Source: Thiorhodovibrio winogradskyi | GTDB lineage: Bacteria; Pseudomonadota; Gammaproteobacteria; Chromatiales; Chromatiaceae | Direction of reading: 5' to 3' | Assembly: GCF_036208045.1 (NCBI RefSeq) | Contig: NZ_CP121472.1 | Span: 2,925,531 to 2,989,530, forward strand | DNA length: 64,000 nucleotides | Shown here: positions 53,574 to 61,049 of the stretch, piece after piece | Layout of the letters: the number at the start of each line of letters is the position of its first letter | Position numbering within the stretch: the stretch's first letter is position 1 | Position numbers and translations under genes: made by a program | Notes under the pieces: generated by a model | The model's input: the letters and a program-made list of their open reading frames with translations, nothing else | Database searches by the model: none | What the model was told of the DNA's origin: nothing

Positions 53574-54572
53574 TCATGCCAGCCGGGAAGACCCTGAGTG
53601 GGTAATGGGCGCGAACAGTCCACGTATCGTTCCGTACGCCCTGGCTGGAAAGTAGAGCAGATAAAATTTGACGAGCTCCGTCAAGGGAAGATCCTTGCCG
53701 GTGGTGATCTTTAGACGAAGACTGTACAGAAGCGGGGGGAGCAGGACGATGCCCGCCCCGGCAACAGACAGACCAAGAAACCCTGCCCAGACCCCAATAA
53801 GCAGGATCAGCAAACCGGCGGGGATGAGCAGCGGCATGATGAAGCTCGGGATCTCTCGCCAGGAGATGTACCGCCCGCGCACGGATTGGAAATTCGACTG
53901 ACCGCGCCAGATCTCTTTTTTGAACATGGGCCAGAAAGCTTTGTCCTCCCCAAGATGGATGTAGCTGGCCTGTGAGCTGTAGAACAGGCGACCCTGGCGA
54001 CGGGCTTGGTCGGTGAAATAATAATCCTCGCAGGTGACCAGATGGGGCGGGAAGCCGCCGATTGTCTCCACGGTGACGCGGCGCATGAAGAGGTTCCGGC
54101 CCGGCAGAAAGTCCACCTCGGCATCGGTCTTGGCGTTGCTGAGCGCGGTTCTGATGCGCTCAAGCACTGGGGCATCCTGGCTGTTGGCCTGGATGGCGCT
54201 GACGATGGCGTAGTCGGGGTTGTTGGTGAGCAAGGCATACATGGCCTCAAGCCAGTTCGGCGATAACTGGACATCGGCATCGAGAAAGACCACAAACTCA
54301 GAGCGGCTTTGTTCCAGCCCCAGATTGCGCAACTCGGAGATGGTGAGGCTGGCGGGTGCGTGAAGGAGCCTGACCTGGGCATCCTGCGGTACGCCGAGTG
54401 CGGTCAAGCTGAGGTCGGGTTCCTGAGTGGCCACGCAAATCTGCCAGGTCAGGGCTGTGTTCTGCTCAAAGACCGAGCGCAGGGTTTGCGCCAGCATGTC
54501 GGTGCGCCCCTTGTGGGGGACAATAAAGGCGACAGTCGGGTCGGCCCGGTCGGGGATTGTGTGATCAGGCAT
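53574..54572 (-). CDS. Family 2 glycosyltransferase with C-terminal membrane segments
   Basis: A 332-residue protein: VAFIVPHKGRTDMLAQTLRS, then SELRNLGLEQSRSEFVVFLDADVQLSPNWL with the DXD near residue 98, FLPGRNLFMRRVTVE, GGFPPHLVTCEDYYF (ED motif), and two hydrophobic helices (about 243-290). It probably adds a sugar at the inner face of the membrane. Its start overlaps the end of the YetA-like gene by 8 bases, so these two are one operon. Decayed pieces of this gene mark the other GT4 copies. Confidence 0.88.
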   Translation of the reverse strand: MPDHTIPDRADPTVAFIVPHKGRTDMLAQTLRSVFEQNTALTWQICVATQEPDLSLTALGVPQDAQVRLLHAPASLTISELRNLGLEQSRSEFVVFLDADVQLSPNWLEAMYALLTNNPDYAIVSAIQANSQDAPVLERIRTALSNAKTDAEVDFLPGRNLFMRRVTVETIGGFPPHLVTCEDYYFTDQARRQGRLFYSSQASYIHLGEDKAFWPMFKKEIWRGQSNFQSVRGRYISWREIPSFIMPLLIPAGLLILLIGVWAGFLGLSVAGAGIVLLPPLLYSLRLKITTGKDLPLTELVKFYLLYFPARAYGTIRGLFAPITHSGSSRLA

Positions 54573-57123
54573 TGAAGCGGGCCTTCTTGAATAGGGCTTT
54601 GGTTGTCAGGTTGCGGACCGGGAGACGCGGGGCGAGCCAGCGTTGTTCCTTGCGCCAGTCGACACGCCTGAGCCGGGAGAGGAAGCCTTGCAGTATTGTC
54701 TTTGCAGTCATTGGATTGTTGTCGAAGGGAGAGCGCCCGCTTGGTCGTTCGGGGAGAGGCTCTAACCAGGCTGGCGATTGCCTGTAGTGGGTCAGCATGG
54801 GCAGGTTTTGCAGCAAGATGGCTTGGACACGGGTTAAGGCGGTTTCTTGATGGTTCGCGAGGCGGCGCTGGATCTCGGTCTCAAAGGCGTGTGCTGTTTC
54901 CCGCATGGCGTTGCGGTTGGTTGGATGGTATCTGGCCGCTGCATAGAGGATACATGCCTTGCGCAGATCTTGGGCCGTCCAGGTTTGATTGGGAAATTCC
55001 AGGATCTCCGGCTTGTCCAGGTACAGATATTCGTGGGCGAGCATCCAGTCCGCGTAGTGCAGCAGGCTGTGCACGGCATATCCCCAATGGTCGTCTGGTT
55101 GGTCGCGCTGTTCCTTGAACCAAAGATAGCGTATCACCCCTTGCAGCAGCACGGTATAGAACCAGGCGTCTTCGACATTGGAGAGGTTTCCGCGGGCGAT
55201 ATCGTCTCTTGGGTGAATGCTGTGGCGAATAATCCGCCCGGCATCATCAAGGTAGGCCGGGTTGCCGGTGACCCAGTAGGCATCGAGCTTGGCATTGATG
55301 AAATTCCCGGTGCCTCGATCAAGGGGATACTGACCGGTGAAGGGGTTTTTCAGGCCTGGCACTCGACGGTTTATCAAGGCCCAAGCCAGTTCCAGGACGG
55401 AATCCGTGCCGTCGTAGTAGCGGGTGATCCAATCGGTGAGTTGCAGCACGGCTGCTTTGCTCTGCTCGCAACCGGTGAGCAGGTGATGCAGCGCCAGGCC
55501 CGTGGTATAGCAATGCTGGCCGCCGGGGCCGCCGCCACCGGCATGGCCTTGGTAGATGCCCTGTGTGTGGTTGCGCGAGAAGGAGCGATGGGAAGAGGTC
55601 ATCGCGGGCAGGTAGTGGTCGGTATGCCAAAACAGGCCGCCGTTGTACTCGGGCCTGTCCTCGAGGGTGTCATAGATGTCGATGTTGATGACATGGTCAA
55701 CCAGGTCTCGCGCCAGTTCCCACCAACGGATGTCGCCGGTGTTCAGATAGCGGTAGAGAAAGCCGCTGATGGGGTCGTACTGGTTGTTGTAGTGGGAGAC
55801 AAAAATCCCTTGCTGGTCGCTCAGGGCGGACTCGTGATCGGCGAAGAGATCGCCGAAGTTGCGCCAGCCGTAGGCATCGAGCGCTTCGCGCTTGGCGAAG
55901 AAACCCTGCTGGTCGTCCAGGGAGACATCCGTTAAGGCCTCGATGGCGGACGGCTCGGTCGGTTGTGTCAGGAAAGGGACGACCTTGGCATCAATCAGGT
56001 GGCGGAGATCGAATCGCGGCGGCGCCTCCTGGGGCGCCGCTGGACTGTCCCCGACCATCAGACGGAAGGTTTTGCTGAGCTTTTCGCCTGGCTGCAAGTC
56101 GATGCGTTCATCATCGCGATGCCAGCGCCAGGCGATCCGCCATGCGCTGTCCTCCGGCTGGCCGTGACCGGCCTGTTGGCAGATGATTTGATTGGAGAAC
56201 TGCTGCCAGAAGTTACACCAGGACAGGCACAGCGACTGTTCCTCGCTTTCGAGGCGAACGATAGGCGATGCGCGATCACCGGCGATGACCCTGCCCTTGT
56301 GATGCCACCGGTAGCCTTTGAAGGGCAAGTCAACTCGCTTGTCGGCTGTCATGTGCACAGGGCTTTGCCAATGCTCGCCGCCGCTGCTGGCTTGGGTCAG
56401 GGTATCGCCCGCTTGCAGGCCGTACTCAGTGCCGTCAAGCTCCAGGACGGGCGTCGTTGCCGCCGGAGCGCGCAGATCCCAGCCGATTCCTTGAATGACC
56501 ACTGAGTGGGGATCGCCCAGATCCCAGCGCCCTCCGGGATGTAAGGCGGCGCGCGGGTTGTGCAAGGTCAGGGTTGCGTCCAGATAGCCCAGGGGATGCA
56601 GGGTGACAAGGATCTGCGCCATCAGGAGGGAGTCAGGGGCAGGTTCCAGGTGGTAGAGCCACTTCAGACGTGTTTCCGAGCCTAGCCTGTGGATTTGATG
56701 CGACACCAGCCGCTCGGCGCGGAGCGATGGGCAGACCAGACTGAGTTCGCACAACCGCATGCCGTTTTTTGTGAGAACCAGTTGCGGCAGGCTTTCATCC
56801 GTCTCCCAGGCGCTGCCGTCCTGATTTGGATGCCGAGTGGGTGTTGGCCTGCCGCCTTGTTCGGGCGTTGCTGCGATTGCTGGGTTGCTGGAGGCTACCG
56901 GGGCTGCTTTGGGGTTAGAATCGCTGGCGATTCCGGATACGGCAACCCATTGGATGGAGCAGTCTGGCCAATACTGCATGATCCGGAGGCTGACTCCGTG
57001 CCAGTTGCGATCAGCAGGGAGTGTGACTTGTTCTAAGGATGAGATTGCGCCCTTGGGGAAACAAAGGCTTTGTTGCAGCCGTTCAGCGCCAAGCTGAGCT
57101 TTTTGAAACCGTAGTTGGGTCAT
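54565..57123 (-). CDS. Large alpha/alpha-toroid protein, YetA/PcRGLX-like (polysaccharide lyase type)
   Basis: An 852-residue protein with no signal peptide. The N-terminal 380 residues look beta-rich (repeated short strands; LRFQKAQLGAERLQQSLCFP, GYRWHHKGRVIAGDR). From about residue 440 the sequence is helical with HYNNQYDPISGFLYRYLNTGD, ELARDLVDHVINIDIYDTLE, GLFWHTDHYLPAMTSSHRSF and TGLALHHLLTGCEQS, resembling the alpha/alpha-toroid of exo-rhamnogalacturonan lyase-like proteins. It could cleave or edit the polymer made by the neighbouring transferases; absence of an export signal leaves this open. Family assignment is from memory of pattern, not a search. Confidence 0.6.
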   Translation of the reverse strand: MTQLRFQKAQLGAERLQQSLCFPKGAISSLEQVTLPADRNWHGVSLRIMQYWPDCSIQWVAVSGIASDSNPKAAPVASSNPAIAATPEQGGRPTPTRHPNQDGSAWETDESLPQLVLTKNGMRLCELSLVCPSLRAERLVSHQIHRLGSETRLKWLYHLEPAPDSLLMAQILVTLHPLGYLDATLTLHNPRAALHPGGRWDLGDPHSVVIQGIGWDLRAPAATTPVLELDGTEYGLQAGDTLTQASSGGEHWQSPVHMTADKRVDLPFKGYRWHHKGRVIAGDRASPIVRLESEEQSLCLSWCNFWQQFSNQIICQQAGHGQPEDSAWRIAWRWHRDDERIDLQPGEKLSKTFRLMVGDSPAAPQEAPPRFDLRHLIDAKVVPFLTQPTEPSAIEALTDVSLDDQQGFFAKREALDAYGWRNFGDLFADHESALSDQQGIFVSHYNNQYDPISGFLYRYLNTGDIRWWELARDLVDHVINIDIYDTLEDRPEYNGGLFWHTDHYLPAMTSSHRSFSRNHTQGIYQGHAGGGGPGGQHCYTTGLALHHLLTGCEQSKAAVLQLTDWITRYYDGTDSVLELAWALINRRVPGLKNPFTGQYPLDRGTGNFINAKLDAYWVTGNPAYLDDAGRIIRHSIHPRDDIARGNLSNVEDAWFYTVLLQGVIRYLWFKEQRDQPDDHWGYAVHSLLHYADWMLAHEYLYLDKPEILEFPNQTWTAQDLRKACILYAAARYHPTNRNAMRETAHAFETEIQRRLANHQETALTRVQAILLQNLPMLTHYRQSPAWLEPLPERPSGRSPFDNNPMTAKTILQGFLSRLRRVDWRKEQRWLAPRLPVRNLTTKALFKKARFNA

Positions 57124-57248
57124 AGGGTTAATTAGGTTCGAGCGGCTTGCTTTGAGCGCGGTGTGATGCGATGATGCCCGAGTATTTCCCTTGGGGTTGT
57201 CGGCTAGTACCGCGTTTCACGATCAGTTGCGGTCTTTGCGTTGTCTCG

Positions 57249-57286
57249 GTGGGAGCGGCTTTAGCCGCGACTAAAGCTGCTCCCAC
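57249..57286. repeat. REP-like palindrome
   Basis: GTGGGAGCGGCTTTAG, loop CCGCGA, CTAAAGCTGCTCCCAC: 15 of 16 arm positions pair. Same family as 34156 and 57813. Confidence 0.75.
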
Positions 57287-57658
57287 CGGCAAAAACCTGC
57301 ATGTCGCAAAATACGCTGAAACGGGGTGCTAGCTTTACTTTGACAAAGTCACCGGCAAACAACAGGTTTTTCCGCAAAGCTGGCTGGGGCATGAGCCTTT
57401 GGTCGACATTTTTCTCTGACGGTTGAACATTGGCGATGCGTCCGTATCATACTAAACTCTAGGGTGATGGGTTGTCGCGTAGAATGCGGGGTAGGTGTTC
57501 GCTGACGGACGGCGACGTGGTTTCGGCAAGGGCGCAGTCTTTCATCTTGCCCATACTGGCCCAGACCCGAGGTTCAGGCGACTGGAAAGACGAAGCATCC
57601 AGCACATTTTTTAACATTTGTTTACGAAACGGCATCGGCGGTTAGCGCTGGGCTGATT

Positions 57659-57674
57659 TGGCGCAACTTTTGCT
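57659..57674 (+). promoter_or_regulatory. Sigma-54-type promoter (-24/-12) upstream of the peptide operon
   Basis: TGGCGCAACTTTTGCT matches the consensus TGGCAC-N5-TTGC(A/T), with GG and GC exactly 10 bases apart. It points toward the operon starting at 57981, leaving an untranslated leader of about 300 bases that contains two palindromic elements. A sigma-54-dependent activator is encoded at 63381 onward. No activator-binding site was established. Confidence 0.55.
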
Positions 57675-57717
57675 GTAGCGTTTTTGGCATTCATAAGGTC
57701 ACTACGGACTCTCTTGT

Positions 57718-57794
57718 GTAGCTTGGATAAGCGGAGCGCAGCCACCAAAACCGCATCTTTTGGTGGATGCGCCCTTCGGGCTTATCCACCCTAC
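57718..57794. repeat. Nested palindromic element in the operon leader
   Basis: Outer arms GTAGCTTGGATAAGC and GCTTATCCACCCTAC pair at 13 of 15 positions; inner arms CCACCAAAA and TTTTGGTGG pair perfectly. Resembles a widely dispersed intergenic repeat of proteobacteria (GTAGGGTGGATAAGCG type). As RNA it would form a long hairpin ahead of the first gene. Confidence 0.7.
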
Positions 57795-57812
57795 GCGCTC
57801 AGCTACTAACTC

Positions 57813-57864
57813 GTGGAAGCGGCTTCAGTCGCTACGCAGTGATCGCGGCTGAAGCCGCTGCCAC
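57813..57864. repeat. REP-like palindrome
   Basis: GTGGAAGCGGCTTCAG ... CTGAAGCCGCTGCCAC around a CGCTACGCAGTGATCG-like centre, about 115 bases before the first gene of the operon. Confidence 0.7.
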
Positions 57865-57980
57865 TAACCGCCAGATCAACAGGGCAAGTGGCCAGTTTTA
57901 AACGACACACCCGGCCTGCTTTTTCGTCTCACGCTGGCAAAGTATCAGTTATCAAAATCAACTTTAATGAAGGACATGTC

Positions 57981-58310
57981 ATGAACAGCCTACCTCCAAA
58001 CCCCCAAGAGCAGACGCCAACGGCAACGGGACCGAACAAGACCGTGCCGAGTGCAAGCTCCTCGCGTCGTCGCTTGCTGAAACAGGCCACATTGGCCACA
58101 CCGGCGATTTTGACCTTGCGCAGTGGGGCTGTAATGGCAATGAGCAGCTGTGACCGTCAGAATGCCCGGAAAGATGCGCTCGAGACCACTATCAACAACA
58201 CTGACAAATGCGGCTTAGGCGAATTTGGGCCAACTGGCGACGGTTGCGCTACAAGCTTCACAGATGCATGGAATTCCATCAATGCTGCTCTTGACCGGTG
58301 TAATTATTAA
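57981..58310 (+). CDS. Small Tat-signal-like Cys-containing protein, possible modified-peptide precursor
   Basis: A 109-residue protein. Residues 1-28 are polar; SSRRRLLKQATLATPAILTL (residues 27-46) has a twin-arginine and hydrophobic core, with a plausible cleavage after GAVMA. The remaining 55 or so residues have four cysteines (SSC, DKC, DGC, RCNY) and end in a tyrosine. AAGGA precedes the ATG at 57981 (an earlier start at 57888 lacks a ribosome site). It is the first gene of an operon with PqqD-like, HprK-related and nucleotidyltransferase genes, so it may be their substrate. No family was recognised. Confidence 0.75.
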   Translation: MNSLPPNPQEQTPTATGPNKTVPSASSSRRRLLKQATLATPAILTLRSGAVMAMSSCDRQNARKDALETTINNTDKCGLGEFGPTGDGCATSFTDAWNSINAALDRCNY

Positions 58311-58327
58311 AAGCTTCGTGGACAGGA

Positions 58328-58612
58328 ATGACAACAACTCGCGACAACCCCGAGATGTGGCGATATGACACTTTTTGTAATCAAGCTTACGATTACGAGG
58401 GAGAGCGCATTATTTATTCTCTAAGGTCAGGAGAAACACACTACCTTAACTTTTGTGCTACTGAAATACTGAAACTTTTATCCGCTAAGCCGACCACTAT
58501 CAAGAGCTTGGAAAAAGGCCTGAAAAAATCGCCTTATCCAGCACCGTTAACTGAAGAAATTCAAAACATTATCAATCATTTGCACGAACACGGGATCGTA
58601 GAGCAAATCTAA
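58328..58612 (+). CDS. PqqD-like protein of the HPr-rel-A type
   Basis: A 94-residue protein with the PqqD / RiPP-recognition-element pattern: YDYEGERIIYSLRSGETHYLN, then FCATEILKLLSAKPTTIKSL and LTEEIQNIINHLHEHGIVEQ, i.e. a beta-hairpin followed by a winged-helix ending in L-x-x-x-G-(I/L)-V. PqqD-like domains bind leader regions of precursor peptides. It starts 17 bases after the small peptide gene and 6 bases before the kinase gene. Confidence 0.82.
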   Translation: MTTTRDNPEMWRYDTFCNQAYDYEGERIIYSLRSGETHYLNFCATEILKLLSAKPTTIKSLEKGLKKSPYPAPLTEEIQNIINHLHEHGIVEQI

Positions 58613-58618
58613 ACAACA

Positions 58619-59536
58619 TTGAATATTGGCGCTCTTAAACCTTTAATTTTCACCCAAATACTGGCGCGAACGGGAATAACTGCTCGATCAGGACCATTCC
58701 AGGTACGCTTGCGAACCCCTATCAAGCCCCTTGCGTTTCTCCTGCATCACTTTTGGCAAGATTTTCCGCTTATTGACGAACACACAATTGTTGATTGTCA
58801 TGTCGCGGTAGTTAAACATCAAATTTACCGTCGCTGGCCGAAAAGCGAACTGCTTTTTCTGGTCGACGGGCGCCCCCCCACCCCCCCCTATCCCTTCGCA
58901 CATCACTTCCCCATGCTGGAGTGGGGCATCAATCTTTGCCTGGCACGCCGGGCCAATCATCTGCTGATGCTCCATTCGGCCGTGATGGAACGCCAGGGGT
59001 TGGCGCTGCTGTTGCCGGCCCGACCTGGCCATGGCAAATCGACCCTGTGCGTGGCGCTGATTCATTCCGGCTGGCGCTTGTTCAGCGACGAGTTTGGGCT
59101 GGTGCGCCCGGAGGATGGCCTGTTACTGCCGCTGCCGCGCCCGATGCCGCTTAAAAATGCCTCCATTGAGGTGATTCGCGCCTTTGCTCCGCAGGCCGAT
59201 ATCGGCCCCAAATTCGAGGGCACCCACAAGGGCACAGTGGCGCATGTGCGCCCGCCGACCGAGAGTGTGCAGCGCATGGATGAGCCGGCGCGTCCACGCT
59301 GGCTGGTCTTTCCGCGCTGGGTGGCGGACGCGCCGCTGCGCCTAGAGCCGGTGGTGAAGCCAGATGCCTTTCTAATGGTGGCCACCAACGCCTTTAATTA
59401 CGACATCCTGGGGCAGACGGCCTTTGATCTGGTGGGCCACATGGTCGATGCCTGCGACTGCTATACCCTGGTGTATTCCGACTTGCGGGAGGCCATGGCG
59501 GCGCTGGATGAGCTGACAGATTCTGCCCATGACTGA
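58619..59536 (+). CDS. HprK-related kinase A
   Basis: A 305-residue protein starting at TTG 58619; the opening (NIGALKPLIFTQILARTGIT, RSGPFQVRLRTPIK) fits the start of HprK-related kinase A proteins. The P-loop is LLPARPGHGKSTLCVAL near residue 130, followed by LFSDEFGLVRP with the acidic residues that in HPr kinase position Mg and the phosphoacceptor. Related kinases phosphorylate precursor peptides in paeninodin-type lasso clusters. Here the neighbours suggest a peptide substrate, but none is proven. Confidence 0.82.
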   Translation: MNIGALKPLIFTQILARTGITARSGPFQVRLRTPIKPLAFLLHHFWQDFPLIDEHTIVDCHVAVVKHQIYRRWPKSELLFLVDGRPPTPPYPFAHHFPMLEWGINLCLARRANHLLMLHSAVMERQGLALLLPARPGHGKSTLCVALIHSGWRLFSDEFGLVRPEDGLLLPLPRPMPLKNASIEVIRAFAPQADIGPKFEGTHKGTVAHVRPPTESVQRMDEPARPRWLVFPRWVADAPLRLEPVVKPDAFLMVATNAFNYDILGQTAFDLVGHMVDACDCYTLVYSDLREAMAALDELTDSAHD

Positions 59537-60695
59537 CAGATTGCGCCAAAAACGGCAGGCGGGGCGGTTGCTGATGGATGCCCTGCGGCAGCCGAATGAT
59601 CTGCCGCTGTTGTCCATTGAGGATTGGGATCTGTTGCTGCGGGTGGCGCGTCGCACCCGGCTGCTCGGGCGTCTGGAGGCCGACCTGGCGCGACTTGGGT
59701 TGCTTGAGCGCATTCCCGAACGCGCGGCCTGCCATCTGCGCGCCGCGCGGGTGGTGGTTGCGCATCGTCAAACGCGCCTTACCTGGGAGGCGGATCGGGT
59801 GCTCTGGGCGCTGCGCGGCTTGGAGGTGCAAGTGGTCGCGCTGAAAGGCGTGGCCTATATGCTGGCCGGTCTGCCGGCGGCACGCGGGCGCATGGCGGTG
59901 GATGTTGATCTGCTGGTGCCGAAGGAACAGATCAACAGCATCGAGCAACGCCTGTTGGATCGCGGCTGGATGCACAAGGCCTTGCATCCCGATGATGATC
60001 GCTATTACCGCGATTGGATGCATGAGATCCCTGCCCTGCGCCATCGCGAGCGCGAGACCGAGGTGGATATCCATCATCGGATTTTGCCGCGCACCAGCCG
60101 ATTGCAGCCGGATACAAGGTTGTTGTTGCAGCAAACCCGAGCGGTTCCTGACATGCCGATCCGGGTACTGGGACCGCACGACATGATTTTGCATGCCCTG
60201 GTGCATTTGTTTCATGAAGGGGAGCCGGACGAAGGCTTGCGCTTGCGCGATTTGGTGGATGTCGCCGATTTGCTGCGGCATTTTGCCGGGGAACCGGGAT
60301 TTTGGGATGGACTTGTCCCGCGTGCCGAAGAGTTGCAACTTGGGCGTCCGCTCTACTACGGCTTGATATATTCCCGCCAGCTCCTCGGCGCGGACGTGCC
60401 GGACGCTGTTCTGCAGCAAGCACAAGGTTCGGCGCCCTCCTGGCTTGTGCGGCAAGCCATGGACTGGCTGGTGCCGCGCGCGATGCTGCCCACGCATCCG
60501 GATATTCCAAACCCCACGGCGGCCCTGGCGCGATGGGCCATTTACATGCGCGCCCATTGGCTGAGGATGCCGCTGTCGCTCTTGCTGCCGCATCTCGCGC
60601 GAAAATTCTGGCGCCGCCTGCAAGGTGCGTTTAAGAGCCGTCCCCCTCCCCTCTCGGCGGATGAAGGATCAAAAAACTCGCCTGTCAAGGAGTAA
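59529..60695 (+). CDS. PF14907-type nucleotidyltransferase of the HPr-rel-A cluster
   Basis: A 388-residue protein: LEVQVVALKGVAYMLAGLPAARGRMAVDVDLLVP near residues 95-130 carries the G-x-A...R-x-x-x-D-x-D nucleotidyltransferase motif, followed by TEVDIHHRILPRTSRLQPDT with a third carboxylate. Similar enzymes sit beside HprK-like kinases in some lasso-peptide clusters. It overlaps the kinase gene by 8 bases. The last 25 residues are basic and proline-rich. Confidence 0.82.
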   Translation: MTDRLRQKRQAGRLLMDALRQPNDLPLLSIEDWDLLLRVARRTRLLGRLEADLARLGLLERIPERAACHLRAARVVVAHRQTRLTWEADRVLWALRGLEVQVVALKGVAYMLAGLPAARGRMAVDVDLLVPKEQINSIEQRLLDRGWMHKALHPDDDRYYRDWMHEIPALRHRERETEVDIHHRILPRTSRLQPDTRLLLQQTRAVPDMPIRVLGPHDMILHALVHLFHEGEPDEGLRLRDLVDVADLLRHFAGEPGFWDGLVPRAEELQLGRPLYYGLIYSRQLLGADVPDAVLQQAQGSAPSWLVRQAMDWLVPRAMLPTHPDIPNPTAALARWAIYMRAHWLRMPLSLLLPHLARKFWRRLQGAFKSRPPPLSADEGSKNSPVKE

Positions 60696-60788
60696 GCTGA
60701 CCCTTTTCACCGCTCTGATTACTCGCTCTCACCTGGTGACGTGATACCATGGCGTCTTTAGTCATGTGTCTAGTCTTGAAGAGGGTTC

Positions 60789-60986
60789 ATGATGAAAAAG
60801 CGCTTGTCTCTGCTAGGTTCCGTTCTCGGCTGGAGTGGTGTCGCGGTCTGTTGTCTGAGTGCGCTCGCCAAGCTCTTGGGTGCGTACTACCTGTTTGGCA
60901 TGGAGAGTCTGTCGATTTTCACTGGCGGTATTGGACTTGTGGTTTTTGGCATCATGACCAAAGTTGAGGCGCTAGGGCAAGACTGA
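60789..60986 (+). CDS. Small two-helix membrane protein
   Basis: A 65-residue protein with two hydrophobic segments (LLGSVLGWSGVAVCCLSALA and SLSIFTGGIGLVVFGIMTKV). GAGGG lies upstream of the paired ATGs at 60789 and 60792. It sits between the nucleotidyltransferase and the sugar transferase genes. No family recognised; it may be an accessory to the transferase or to peptide export. Confidence 0.65.
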   Translation: MMKKRLSLLGSVLGWSGVAVCCLSALAKLLGAYYLFGMESLSIFTGGIGLVVFGIMTKVEALGQD

Positions 60987-61049
60987 CTCTTTCCGCCTTC
61001 CCGCACTGACCCAACCAGGCCGGTAGACCGACGCTGACAGAAGACTCTT

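Noticed and set aside
54847-55935. A 362-codon plus-strand reading frame
   Set aside because: Antisense to the YetA-like gene, which has the recognisable motifs; no ribosome site or family features.
59394-60623. A 409-codon minus-strand reading frame
   Set aside because: Antisense shadow of the nucleotidyltransferase gene, rich in H, Q, R and P with no domain.
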